Positions 55,009 through 64,000 of a stretch of 64,000 bases of DNA are shown here, piece by piece. The notes below the pieces were generated by a model. The model saw only the letters and a list, made by a program, of their open reading frames with translations, did no database searches and was not told the origin of the DNA. Position 1 is the first letter of the stretch, and each line of letters starts with the position of its first letter. Position numbers and translations under genes: made by a program. The stretch comes from CAVTJL01 sp963735065. GTDB taxonomy: Bacteria; Pseudomonadota; Alphaproteobacteria; Geminicoccales; Geminicoccaceae. The stretch spans positions 1,426,001-1,490,000 of the forward strand of contig CAVTJL010000004.1 in NCBI GenBank assembly GCA_963735065.1, written 5' to 3'.

Positions 55009-55392
55009 CTACTTGATCTCCACGGTGGCACCGGCCCCCTCGAGCTGCGTCTTCAGCTTGGCCGCGTCGTCCTTGGACACGCCCTCCTTGACGGCCTTGG
55101 GGGCCGCCTCGACGAGGTCCTTGGCCTCCTTGAGGCCGAGGCCGGTGATCGCGCGGACCTCCTTGATGACGTTGATCTTCTGGGCGCCGATGGCGGCCAG
55201 GATCACGTCGAACTCGGTCTGCTCCTCAGCGGGGGCGGCTGCCGCCGCAGCACCGCCGGCACCGGCGGCCGCCATCGCGACCGGCGCAGCCGCCGAGACA
55301 CCCCACTTCTCCTCGAGCATCTTCGAGAGCTCAGCCGCCTCAAGGACGGTGAGCTTCGAGAGGTCCTCGACGATCTGCTCCAGATTGGCCAT
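55009..55392 (-). CDS. rplL: 50S ribosomal protein L7/L12
   Basis: 127 residues: an N-terminal dimer helix (MANLEQIVEDLSKLTVLEAAEL), an Ala-rich hinge (40-60) and the C-terminal factor-binding domain with VKEGVSKDDAAKLKTQLEGAGA. Multiple copies form the stalk with L10. ATG 55392; an ATG three codons upstream is possible. Confidence 0.98.
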   Translation of the reverse strand: MANLEQIVEDLSKLTVLEAAELSKMLEEKWGVSAAAPVAMAAAGAGGAAAAAAPAEEQTEFDVILAAIGAQKINVIKEVRAITGLGLKEAKDLVEAAPKAVKEGVSKDDAAKLKTQLEGAGATVEIK

Positions 55393-55441
55393 CTCATCCA
55401 CTCCCAGGAATATCGATCAGAACCGCCCCGCCCCGGGGCCC

Positions 55442-55960
55442 TCAGTCAGCCTGCTTGTCGGCATGGGCTCTCAACACGCGCGCCAGCTGACCGCCCGGTG
55501 CCCCGAGCAGCCCGACCAGCCGCGACGCCGGCGTGTTGATCATCGAGATCAGACGCGCCCGCAGCTCATCCAGCGAGGGCAGCTCGGCCAGGGCCTTCAC
55601 CGCCTCCGGATCGAGCAGCGTGCGCCCGAGCCCGCCACCCACGACGACGAGCTTCTCGTTCTTGCGCGCGTACTGGACGATCGCCTTCGGCACCGACACC
55701 GGATCCGCAGCGGCGTAGGCCACCGCGGTCGGGCCCCTGAACAGCTCGGCCATGCCCTCGTACGGCGTGCCGTCGAGCGCCCGCTTGGTCAGCCTGTTCT
55801 TGGTGACCCGAAACGTCCCGCCCGCCGACCGCACGCTGGCGCGCAGCTCGGTGATCTCGGGAACCGAGAGCCCGCTATAATGAGCGACGACGACGACCGC
55901 GGTCTCATTGAAGACCGCGTTCAGATCGCCGACCAGCTCCGCCTTCTCAGCTCGCAGCAC
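55442..55960 (-). CDS. rplJ: 50S ribosomal protein L10
   Basis: 172 residues. RAEKAELVGDLNAVF and RVTKNRLTKRAL are conserved; the C-terminal helix carries the L7/L12 dimers. GTG 55960 is chosen because GGAGG lies 5 bases before it and it gives the usual length; GTG 55978 would add six residues. 49 bases before rplL. Confidence 0.96.
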   Translation of the reverse strand: MLRAEKAELVGDLNAVFNETAVVVVAHYSGLSVPEITELRASVRSAGGTFRVTKNRLTKRALDGTPYEGMAELFRGPTAVAYAAADPVSVPKAIVQYARKNEKLVVVGGGLGRTLLDPEAVKALAELPSLDELRARLISMINTPASRLVGLLGAPGGQLARVLRAHADKQAD

Positions 55961-56128
55961 CACTGCCTCCAAATCCACCGATCAGCACGAAGGAACCCGC
56001 TCGCTCCGGCCTAGGCCGGGCCCGGGATCCCCACCCGATCACGCCCACCATTAAAGGCGCAACAACGACCACCGACACCCGAAGGGCGCTGGCGGCGGGA
56101 ACTGCGCTGGCCTGGACAAGGAATACGG

Positions 56129-56156
56129 AACATAGCCATCCGTCCCCCGTCCGCAA
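56129..56156 (-). promoter_or_regulatory. Possible promoter before rplJ
   Basis: On the minus strand TTGCGG (56156-56151) and TATGTT (56134-56129) are 16 bases apart. The 228-base gap between rplA and rplJ matches where L10 operon promoters and the L10 repressor leader lie in other bacteria. The match is moderate. Confidence 0.5.
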
Positions 56157-56188
56157 GCACAATCTTGCATCCCACCGATCCAATCAGC

Positions 56189-56884
56189 TCAGGCGACGAG
56201 GCTCGCCACCTCGAGCTTGATTCCCGGGCCCATGGTCGAGCTCAAGTGCGCCCGCTTGAGATAGGTCCCCTTGGCGCCGCTGGGCTTGGCCCGATTGACC
56301 GCCTCGACCAGCGCCTTGATGTTCTCGAACAGCGAGGTCTCATCGAAGCTCGCCTTGCCGACGCCGGCATGAATGAGGCCCGCCTTCTCGACGCGGAACT
56401 GCACCTGCCCGCCCTTGGCGGCCTCGACCGCCTCCTTGACGTTGGGCGTGACGGTGCCGAGCTTGGGATTGGGCATCAGGCCGCGCGGACCCAGCACCCG
56501 CCCGAGCCGCCCGACGAGCGGCATCATGTCGGGCGTGGCGATGCAGCGGTCGAAATTGATCTGCCCGCCCTGGATCTGCTCGGCCAGGTCCTCAGCACCG
56601 ACGACGTCGGCACCCGCGGCCTGGGCCTCCTCCGCCTTGGCGCCGCGCGCGAACACCGCCACCCGCACCGTACGCCCGGTGCCGTGCGGCAGGTTCACCG
56701 TGCCGCGCACCATCTGGTCGGCGTGACGCGGATCGACGCCGAGGCACAGCGCCACCTCGATCGTCTCGTCGAACTTGGCCTTGGCCGAGCCCTTGACGGT
56801 ACGGACGGCCTCGTCCAGCGGATAGAGCCGCTCCTTGTCGATCGCGCTCTCGAGCGCCTTGAGCCGCTTGCCCTGCTTTGCCAT
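56189..56884 (-). CDS. rplA: 50S ribosomal protein L1
   Basis: 231 residues. VRGTVNLPHGTGRTVRVAVFA and the RGLMPNPKLGTVTP segment are diagnostic. Binds the mobile L1 stalk and in other bacteria represses its own operon. 4 bases after rplK. Confidence 0.98.
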   Translation of the reverse strand: MAKQGKRLKALESAIDKERLYPLDEAVRTVKGSAKAKFDETIEVALCLGVDPRHADQMVRGTVNLPHGTGRTVRVAVFARGAKAEEAQAAGADVVGAEDLAEQIQGGQINFDRCIATPDMMPLVGRLGRVLGPRGLMPNPKLGTVTPNVKEAVEAAKGGQVQFRVEKAGLIHAGVGKASFDETSLFENIKALVEAVNRAKPSGAKGTYLKRAHLSSTMGPGIKLEVASLVA

Positions 56885-56888
56885 GGCC

Positions 56889-57320
56889 CTACTCCACCAC
56901 CTCGAGGCCCATCGACTTGGCCGAGCCCACGATCATCTTGACGGCGCCGTCGACATCGTTGGCGTTGAGGTCCTTCATCTTGACCTCCGCGATCTCGCGG
57001 CACTGCTGCATCGTCACCTTGCCCACGGTCGCGGTCTTGCCGGTCGTGGCGCTGCCCTTGCCGAGCCCGGCCGCCTTCTTCAGGAGGTAGCTGGCCGGCG
57101 GGGTGCGGGTGATGAAGGTGAAGGTCCGATCGGCGAACGCGGTGAGCACGACCGGGATCGGCATGCCCGGCTCCATACCCTGGGTCTGGGCGTTGAACGC
57201 CTTGCAGAACTCCATGATGTTGAGGCCGCGCTGGCCCAGAGCAGGGCCGATGGGCGGGGAAGGATTGGCCTTGCCCGCGGGCACCTGCAGCTTGATGTAG
57301 CCGACGATCTTCTTCGCCAT
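56889..57320 (-). CDS. rplK: 50S ribosomal protein L11
   Basis: 143 residues. YIKLQVPAGKANPSPPIGPA and the C-terminal GSAKSMGLEV. Part of the GTPase-associated centre; the Pro-rich N-terminal thiostrepton site is wild type. 73 bases after nusG, with a small CCCC/GGGG hairpin in the gap. Confidence 0.98.
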   Translation of the reverse strand: MAKKIVGYIKLQVPAGKANPSPPIGPALGQRGLNIMEFCKAFNAQTQGMEPGMPIPVVLTAFADRTFTFITRTPPASYLLKKAAGLGKGSATTGKTATVGKVTMQQCREIAEVKMKDLNANDVDGAVKMIVGSAKSMGLEVVE

Positions 57321-57393
57321 CGCTTGAGCGTCCTGCGCTTCGCGGTACGAACGCGCCGGCGTGGCGCTCCCGCGGTTGATGCCCCGAAGGGGA

Positions 57394-57924
57394 CTAGAGC
57401 TTCTCTACCTGGGCGTACTCGAGCTCGACCGGCGTCGCCCGGCCGAAGATCGAGACCAGCACCTTGACCCGCTGCTTGCCCTCGTCGACCTCCTCGATCG
57501 TCCCGTTGAAGGACGCGAAGGGGCCGTCGCTCACCCGGACCGGATCGCCGATCATGAAGGAGATGGTCGGCTTCGGATGCTCGAAGCCCTCCTTCACCTG
57601 GTTCATGATCCGCTCGGCCTCGTTGTCCGGGATCGCCTGGGGCTTGCCGCCCTGGCCCAGGAAGCCGGTGACCTTGCCGGTGTTGCGGACCAGCGACCAG
57701 GTCTCGTCGTTGAGGTCCATCTTGACCAGCACATAGCCCGGGAAGAACTTCCGCTCGGCATTGACCTTCTTGCCGCGGCGGATCTCCAAGACCTCCTCCA
57801 TCGGCACGAGGATGTCCTCGAACATGTTGGCCAAGCCCTTCTGCTCGGCCTGCTCACGGATCGATTCCCGGACCTTCTTCTCGAAGCCGGAATAGACGTG
57901 GATGATGTACCAGCGCTTGGCCAT
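57394..57924 (-). CDS. nusG: Transcription termination/antitermination protein NusG
   Basis: 176 residues. AKRWYIIHVYSGFEKKV starts the NGN domain that binds beta-prime; the KOW domain (GDPVRVSDGPFASFNGTIEEVD) binds Rho or S10. The stop-start with secE is overlapping; ATG 57924 (TGATG) or 57927 (ATGA) are both possible. Confidence 0.98.
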   Translation of the reverse strand: MAKRWYIIHVYSGFEKKVRESIREQAEQKGLANMFEDILVPMEEVLEIRRGKKVNAERKFFPGYVLVKMDLNDETWSLVRNTGKVTGFLGQGGKPQAIPDNEAERIMNQVKEGFEHPKPTISFMIGDPVRVSDGPFASFNGTIEEVDEGKQRVKVLVSIFGRATPVELEYAQVEKL

Positions 57925-58121
57925 CATGCCCCCAAGCCGAGCGCGAAACGAACCACCAAGGCCAGCCCCTGATCCACGAGGAAGAAGAAGATTGCAGCGA
58001 GCGCCGACATCGCCAGCACGCTGATCGTCGTCACGATGAGCTCCTTGCGGCTCGGCCAAGAGACCTTGGCCAGCTCCTGCCGGACCTCACGGACGAATGT
58101 TGCGGGCGATGTTCTCGCCAT
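57924..58121 (-). CDS. secE: Preprotein translocase subunit SecE
   Basis: 65 residues, the short single-span form. TFVREVRQELAKVSWPSRKEL is the conserved amphipathic segment, followed by one membrane helix. Clamps SecY. 48 bases after tRNA-Trp. Confidence 0.97.
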   Translation of the reverse strand: MARTSPATFVREVRQELAKVSWPSRKELIVTTISVLAMSALAAIFFFLVDQGLALVVRFALGLGA

Positions 58122-58169
58122 CCTTGCTCGACCTCAACCTCGAACCAACATCGACACACCACGTGGCGC

Positions 58170-58245
58170 TGGCAGGAGTGGAGGGGCTCGAACCCCCAAC
58201 CCCCGGTTTTGGAGACCGGTGCTCTACCAGTTGAGCTACACTCCT
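58170..58245 (-). tRNA. tRNA-Trp (CCA)
   Basis: Seven-base acceptor stem AGGAGTG/CACTCCT, D-arm TAGCTCAACTGGTAGAGC, anticodon loop CTCCAAA with anticodon CCA, T-arm GGTTCGAGCC. The 3' CCA is encoded. 76 bases. Confidence 0.97.
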
Positions 58246-58348
58246 AGACGCCCCGCCTGCCGCTCGACGCGTGGTCAGCGAGGCCGGCCGCCGTCGCGCC
58301 GACGCGACAGCGGCAGCGGACGCCGACCGTCCACCGCCGCGGGAGGCG

Positions 58349-58377
58349 CTTTTAGGACGTCGGCTGCGGGGATGCAA
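58349..58377 (-). promoter_or_regulatory. Promoter before tRNA-Trp/secE/nusG
   Basis: On the minus strand TTGCAT (58377-58372) and TAAAAG (58354-58349) are separated by 17 bases, in the 180-base gap after tuf copy 2. Confidence 0.62.
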
Positions 58378-58425
58378 GAGGCGAGCCCGCAGCCGAGCGC
58401 CAAAACGCCGCTCGATGCCGTTCCC

Positions 58426-59616
<1,191 letters not shown>

Positions 59617-59699
59617 CGTCGGGTTCCTTTGGGATGACGCGCCTGGCCGGCGCTGTTCATCAACGTTGCGGCTTCTCGTCGCCTCGACCGGCCGGACCT

Positions 59700-59773
<74 letters not shown>

Positions 59774-59797
59774 CCTGGCGGTCCATGAGTGCCGGCT

Positions 59798-59883
59798 TGG
59801 TGGAGGGGGTAGGATTCGAACCTACGTAGACGTTCGTCGGCAGATTTACAGTCTGCTGCCTTTAACCACTCGGCCACCCCTCC
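59798..59883 (-). tRNA. tRNA-Tyr (GTA)
   Basis: A long-variable-arm (class II) tRNA of 86 bases: acceptor GGAGGGG/CCCCTCC, anticodon loop CTGTAAA with anticodon GTA, T-arm GGTTCGAATCC, encoded CCA. 24 bases before tRNA-Gly. Confidence 0.97.
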
Positions 59884-59914
59884 GGCCGCCCCGGCCGGGA
59901 CGAAAGCGGCGGCG

Positions 59915-59943
59915 AGTTATCGTCTTTGCAAGCCCCTTGTCAA
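59915..59943 (-). promoter_or_regulatory. Strong promoter of tRNA-Tyr/tRNA-Gly/tuf
   Basis: On the minus strand a perfect TTGACA (59943-59938), 17-base spacer and ATAACT (59920-59915), about 32 bases before the tRNA-Tyr 5' end. This is the start of the long minus-strand block. Confidence 0.82.
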
Positions 59944-59998
59944 CCAGTATGCCGGCGCCCCGGAACCCTCGGACGCAGGGGCAAACGTGGCGAGGCCG

Positions 59999-60751
59999 AT
60001 GACCCGACCCAGGCTCGACGCGGACGAGCGGCGCTTTTGGCTCTATGGCCAGCACGCCGTGGCGGCCGCGCTGTCCAATGCCCTGCGACCTTGTCACCGC
60101 CTGATCGCGACGGCGCCCGCGATCGCGCGGCTGGGCGACCTGGCCCATCGATCCGGCCTCGAGCTGGTCGAGGCCGATCCCCGCCGGGTCGGGCACCACC
60201 TGCCGGCCGACGCCGTGCATCAGGGCCTGGCGCTCGAGGTGGGGCCCCTGCCCCGGCGCAGGCTCGAGGACGTCCTGGCCGGCCTGGATGGCGATGCCCT
60301 GCTGATCGCGATCGATCAGGTGAGCGACCCGCGCAATCTGGGGGCGATCCTGCGCAGCGCCGCGGCCTTCGGCGCGGCCGCCGTCCTGCTGCCGTCGCAC
60401 GGCAGCGCCGAGCTCGGCCCGGCCTGCGCCAAGGCTGCCTCGGGCGCCCTCGACCTCGTGCCGATCGTCGAGGCGGCGAACCTCGGCCATGCGCTGGGGC
60501 AGCTCAAGGAGGCGGGATTCTGGGTGATCGGCCTCGACGCCGAGGCGCCGATGCCGCTTGGGGAGGCCCCGGCCTACGAGCGCCGCGTCCTGGTGCTGGG
60601 TGCCGAGGGGCGTGGCCTCAGGCGGCTCACGGCCGAGCGCTGCGACCTCCTGGCCAGCCTGCCGATAGCCTCGGCGATCGAGAGCCTGAACGTGGCCGTG
60701 GCGGCGGGCATCGCCCTCTACCTGCTTGCCGCCCGCCGGACGGCCACTTAA
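59999..60751 (+). CDS. rlmB: 23S rRNA (guanosine-2'-O)-methyltransferase RlmB
   Basis: 250 residues, SPOUT-fold SpoU/TrmH family. RRFWLYGQHAVAAALSN is the RlmB N-terminal substrate domain; motif 1 IDQVSDPRNLGAILRSAAAFG, motif 2 VLGAEGRGLRRL and motif 3 SAIESLNVAVAAGIALY form the knot and SAM pocket. Methylates G2251 in the 23S P-loop in E. coli. ATG 59999 or GTG 59987 may start it. It is divergent from the tRNA-Tyr promoter. Confidence 0.93.
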   Translation: MTRPRLDADERRFWLYGQHAVAAALSNALRPCHRLIATAPAIARLGDLAHRSGLELVEADPRRVGHHLPADAVHQGLALEVGPLPRRRLEDVLAGLDGDALLIAIDQVSDPRNLGAILRSAAAFGAAAVLLPSHGSAELGPACAKAASGALDLVPIVEAANLGHALGQLKEAGFWVIGLDAEAPMPLGEAPAYERRVLVLGAEGRGLRRLTAERCDLLASLPIASAIESLNVAVAAGIALYLLAARRTAT

Positions 60752-60762
60752 GGTCGCGCCGG

Positions 60763-60837
60763 GCCGGCGTAGCTCAACGGTAGAGCATCCGCCTTGTAAG
60801 CGGGAGGTTGGGGGTTCAAGTCCCTTCGCCGGCACCA
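60763..60837 (+). tRNA. tRNA-Thr (TGT)
   Basis: Acceptor GCCGGCG/CGCCGGC, D-arm TAGCTCAACGGTAGAGC, anticodon loop CTTGTAA with anticodon TGT, T-arm GGTTCAAGTCC, encoded CCA. 75 bases, 11 bases after rlmB and probably co-transcribed. Confidence 0.97.
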
Positions 60838-60985
60838 GCATGCCGTCGCGGTCGGCGCTTTCGAGATCGCCGTGGCGGGAAGCGAGGGCCCACCGTCCCG
60901 ATCAGCGCGCTCCGGCTCATCTTCTTCGGCAACCTGCCGAGGCAACTATCTGTCAAAAAAAGGAAATGCTAGCCCGGCGGCTGCC

Positions 60986-62422
60986 TCAGCTGCGCTCGAC
61001 GGCCTGGATGTCGGCGGGCGAGCGCGGCAGGCTCGCCAGCTCGGCCAGCGTGACTGGCTTCACCGGCGGGCGCAGGCGGAGATAGCCGACCTCCTCGGCT
61101 GAGACGCCGCGCGCGTCGGCGATCATCTCGGTGACCGTGAGGCCGCAGAAGCGCCCCTGGCAGGGGCCCATGCCGCAGCGCAGGAAGGCTTTCAGCTGGT
61201 TGGGGCCGGTGACGCCCAGGGCCACCGCCTCGCGCAGCTGACGGCCCGTCACCTCCTCGCAGCGGCAGACCAGCGCCTCGTCGGCCGCGAGACGGAAGCC
61301 GCGTGCCGGCCGGTAGAGGCTATCGAGGAAGGCGCGGCCCCGCTCGTGGCGGCGCATGGCGGCGCGGACGGGTGCGGCAGCTCGGTCGCGCTCGGCCGTG
61401 TCGATGGCGTCGAGCGCGCGGGCGGCCTCCAGGGCCGCCAGACGGCCGCGGCAGGTGGCCACGCGGGCGCCACCAATGCCCCCGCCATCGCCGGCCACGG
61501 CGATCCCGGACAGGCTCGTGTTGCACCAGCCGTCGAGCTGGGGCTGCCAGCAGGCCTGGCGCTCGTTCCATTCGAGCTCGGCACCCGCCGCACGGATGAG
61601 ATTGAGATCGGGCACGACGCCCTGGTGCAGGAGGACGAGGTCGGCCTCGACCGATCGCGGCGCGCCGTCGCCGGCACGGTAGCTCACCTTTCGCGCCGAG
61701 CCGGCGTCCTCGATGCGAAGCTCCGACACGCCGGCGACGACCGGGACCTTGCGGCGAACCCGGGCCAGCAGGCTCAGGCCCTTCGGGAGATAGGGCGAGG
61801 CCAGGAAGGGCGGCAGATGGCGCAGGGCGGCGCGCCGGGCCTGCCTGTCGGTCGTGTCCAGGATCAACCGCGGCGGGCTGCCGGCGGCGATGAGCTGGGC
61901 CGCCAGGAGCCACAGCAGCGGGCCGCATCCGGCCAGCACCACACGACCCTCAGGCACCATGCCCGAGCTCTTCAGCAGCGTCTGGGCGGCACCCGCGGTC
62001 ATGACGCCGGGCAGCGTCCAGCCCGGCACCGGAAAGGGCCGCTCGAGGGCGCCTGTTGCGACGATCACCCGGCGTGCGCGCAGCAGCCGGCTCGTGCCCT
62101 CCGCGGAGACCGCGATCTGCCGATCGGCATCGAGCTGCCAGACGCGGGCGCCGGCCAGATAGTCGACCGGTGCGCCGAGAAAGGCCCGGGCCTCGCCTGC
62201 CCCGTGCCAGTAGTCCGGGCCCAGCACGGTGTCGCGCTCGAGGGGTGAGGCCGTCACCGCACGGTAGATCTGGCCGCCCGGCGAGGGTCCCTCATCGAGC
62301 ACCACCGTGGCGAGGCCACGCGCTGCGGCTGTCGTCGCCGCGGCCATGCCGGCGGGCCCGGCGCCGATCACCGCGAGGTCGTAGTCCTCGCGCAACGCCT
62401 GCGGATCGCGGATGGCCCTCAC
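60986..62422 (-). CDS. NAD(P)/FAD oxidoreductase with C-terminal [2Fe-2S] domain (HcnB/OoxA-like)
   Basis: 478 residues. FAD-binding AVIGAGPAGMAAA (about 17-29), a second Rossmann motif near LAGCGPLLWLLAA, then a BFD-like domain with CRCEEVT and CGMGPCQGRFC, supplying four Cys for a [2Fe-2S] cluster. This is the alpha subunit architecture of hydrogen cyanide synthase, opine oxidases and D-hydroxyproline dehydrogenase. It partners the small ferredoxin-like protein and the DAO-type flavoprotein encoded just upstream. ATGA overlap with the ferredoxin gene. Confidence 0.92.
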   Translation of the reverse strand: MRAIRDPQALREDYDLAVIGAGPAGMAAATTAAARGLATVVLDEGPSPGGQIYRAVTASPLERDTVLGPDYWHGAGEARAFLGAPVDYLAGARVWQLDADRQIAVSAEGTSRLLRARRVIVATGALERPFPVPGWTLPGVMTAGAAQTLLKSSGMVPEGRVVLAGCGPLLWLLAAQLIAAGSPPRLILDTTDRQARRAALRHLPPFLASPYLPKGLSLLARVRRKVPVVAGVSELRIEDAGSARKVSYRAGDGAPRSVEADLVLLHQGVVPDLNLIRAAGAELEWNERQACWQPQLDGWCNTSLSGIAVAGDGGGIGGARVATCRGRLAALEAARALDAIDTAERDRAAAPVRAAMRRHERGRAFLDSLYRPARGFRLAADEALVCRCEEVTGRQLREAVALGVTGPNQLKAFLRCGMGPCQGRFCGLTVTEMIADARGVSAEEVGYLRLRPPVKPVTLAELASLPRSPADIQAVERS

Positions 62423-62715
62423 GCCTCGGTCACCCGCCTGCCCTTTCCCGTGCGCACCGCCATGCCCTCGCGCAGCGGCACGAGGCAGGCCTGGCGGTTG
62501 CCGACGCCGTCGATCTCGACCAGGCAGTCGAAGCAGGCGCCCATCATGCAGAACGGGGCGCGGGCCGCGCCCGAGACGGGTGTCGCGCGGAAGGCCCGGC
62601 AGCCCGCGGCCAGGAGGGCGGCGGCGACGCTGTCGCCCCGGCTGCCGGTCAGGGGCTGGCCGTCGAGGGTGAAGCGGACCGGGTCAGGCGCCGTTGCCGG
62701 CCGACGCTTGAACAT
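62419..62715 (-). CDS. Small (2Fe-2S)-binding protein (HcnA/OoxC-like)
   Basis: 98 residues. VRFTLDGQPLTGSRGDSVAAALL is the ubiquitin-like start and PFCMMGACFDCLVEIDGV ... QAC gives the Cys-x4-Cys-x2-Cys ... Cys ligands of a plant-type [2Fe-2S] cluster. Third subunit of the same dehydrogenase. Overlaps the flavoprotein gene by 32 bases and the large subunit by 4. Confidence 0.92.
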   Translation of the reverse strand: MFKRRPATAPDPVRFTLDGQPLTGSRGDSVAAALLAAGCRAFRATPVSGAARAPFCMMGACFDCLVEIDGVGNRQACLVPLREGMAVRTGKGRRVTEA

Positions 62716-63821
62716 GCAGCCTCTCCGTGCCGAAGGGTGCCAGAGCGGGGTCGAGCGAGCCGCGGGCGATCATCGGCGCCACCGCCAGCATGTGGGCAGC
62801 GGCCAGGGTGACGCCGCTGTGACAGGTGCACACGAAGGCGCCCGGCGCCTCGCGCGACTCTTCGTAGATGGGAAAGCCGTCGGGCGTCATCACCCGCAGG
62901 GCCGCCCATGTGCGGACGACATTGAGCTGGCCGATGACCGGGAACATGCGCACGGCGCGGTCCGCCATGGTGGCGAGGACGCCCAGTCCGACACGGGTAT
63001 CCAGGCCCGCCTCCTCCTGCGAGTCGCCGATCATCACGCCGCCCTCGTCGGTCTGACGCACGGCGTTGGTCGGATGATGGAGGAAGGGAGCCGTGCGCTC
63101 GGTGACGACGATCTGGCCGCGCTGCGGCCGCACCGGCACGTCGAGGCCCGACCATCGGGGCGAGCCGGGCATTGCCGATCCCGGCGGCGAGCACCACGCG
63201 CCCGGCCTCGATCACCGCGTCACCGGCCTCGATGCGGAAGGCTCCGGCGGTGGGCACGACGCGCTCGACCACATGGTTTGGAAGATACCGGCCGCCGCCC
63301 CGGGCGAAGGCGGTGTGCAGGGCACGGAAGAGCCGGAGCGAGTTCACGTCGCCATCGAGCGGGCAGTAGCTGGCGCCCGCCACCTCCGGCCCGACGCAGG
63401 GCAGCACCTTGGCGAGGGCCGTGCGGTCGAGGATCTCGTAGTCGTAGGGCACCATGCCAGGCTGCCCCTGCAGCCGCTCCAGGGTGGCGCGCCGTCGCTC
63501 GAGCTCGGCCTCCGAGAGGGCGAGCGCGAAGCCGCCGGGCCGCCTGTAGCCGAGGTCGATGCCGGTCTCGGCCTGCAGCGTGGCGGCGAGCTCGGGCCAC
63601 AGGTCCGAGGAGCGTCGTGTCCAGGCGGCATAGGCCGCGAGCCCCACGCCTTTGCCCTGGACCCAGACGAGGGCGAAATTGCCGCGCGAGGCGCGGTAGG
63701 CGACGTCGCCCTCGTCGAGCATCGCGACCCGGCACCCCTCGCGCAGCAGGCCGCAGGCGACGGCGCTGCCGACGAGGCCGCCGCCGATGACCGCGACGTC
63801 GACGCCCGAGGCGGGGCTCAT
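62684..63821 (-). pseudogene. DAO-type FAD oxidoreductase (HcnC/OoxB-like), one frameshift
   Basis: About 378 residues once repaired. The N-terminal FAD motif VIGGGLVGSAVACGLL is followed by a DAO domain; at 63147-63149 a GGG (minus strand) reads one G too many, shifting ...RLAPMVG from LDVPVRPQRGQIVVTERTAP. The second part ends with VRTWAALRVMTPDGFPIYEE and FVCTCHSGVTLAAAHMLAVA. It should oxidise an amino acid or N-substituted amino acid. As written it cannot make a full protein. Start ATG 63821; GTG 63842 is an alternative. Confidence 0.87.
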
Positions 63822-63847
63822 GCCGGGGGACTGCCCATGCACCGGGC

Positions 63848-64000
63848 TCAGGCAGCAATCTTGGGGCGGGACCCGTCGGTGAAGCGGCTGAAGCGGAAGG
63901 GTGCCGCATCGACGATCGAGGGTGCTCCCGAGACGATATCGGCCATGAGCCTGCCAGCGCCGGGACCAATGCCGAAGCCGTGGCCGGAAAAGCCGGTGGC
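63848..64000 (-). CDS. DAO-type FAD oxidoreductase, C-terminal end (partial)
   Basis: The last 50 codons, open to the window edge. TGFSGHGFGIGPGAGRLMADIVSG is the conserved C-terminal FAD-contacting block of glycine/D-amino acid oxidases. It ends 26 bases before the next gene of the cluster, so the operon has at least two DAO-type flavoproteins. Confidence 0.85.
   Translation of the reverse strand, partial: ATGFSGHGFGIGPGAGRLMADIVSGAPSIVDAAPFRFSRFTDGSRPKIAA

Overview
This window is GC-rich (most third codon positions are G or C) and reads as one stretch of an alphaproteobacterial chromosome. The main evidence is the continuous block tRNA-Tyr, tRNA-Gly, tuf, tRNA-Trp, secE, nusG, rplK, rplA, rplJ, rplL, rpoB, rpoC, rpsL, rpsG, fusA, tuf, then S10, spc and alpha operons ending in rplQ, without rpmJ after secY. 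This order is typical of Alphaproteobacteria. A Rhodospirillales-like lineage is my inference only; nothing here fixes the genus. No phage, transposase, integrase or CRISPR array is visible.

Layout. 1-2328: end of a ribose/fructose-type sugar ABC importer operon (binding protein, permease, single-domain ATPase) closed by a clear terminator. 2623-7690: an unrecognised 326-residue protein, a secreted GloVer-repeat protein with an AT-rich patch, and an adenylate cyclase/TolB-like/TPR protein. 8037-11738: a ureohydrolase and an acyl-CoA synthetase, both frameshifted, and a DsbA-fold isomerase. 11761-16673: a TPR protein, MarC, an MHS-type transporter, a pRiA4b ORF-3 family protein and an SDR enzyme. 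16734-19364: a Zur-box-controlled metal importer (znuACB) whose binding protein is frameshifted at its signal peptide. 19486-23064: a cupin, an MFS transporter, a cyclase-family hydrolase, a rhodanese and a 47-residue membrane protein.

23212-59883, all on the minus strand, is the transcription/translation superoperon. Read in its own direction it starts at a strong promoter before tRNA-Tyr and ends with degQ-like protease, rarA and an RluA-family synthase translationally coupled downstream of rplQ. Internal promoters can be read before tRNA-Trp/secE, rplJ, rpsL and rpsM. A 19-bp interrupted hairpin lies between rplL and rpoB, and a 12-bp hairpin follows rpoC. An exported alpha/beta hydrolase sits between rpoC and rpsL. 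The two tuf genes encode identical proteins and differ at only a few silent sites.

59999-64000: rlmB and tRNA-Thr on plus, then a minus-strand cluster encoding a flavin/[2Fe-2S] amine dehydrogenase of the HcnABC/opine-oxidase type, with a second DAO-type flavoprotein cut by the window end.

Five single-base frameshifts fall in four accessory genes while none of the roughly 35 translation and transcription genes is damaged. I did not find a convincing wholly new system. The best leads are the unknown 326-residue protein, the palindrome before the ureohydrolase, the conflict between Zur control and a manganese-type metal site, and the rplL-rpoB hairpin.
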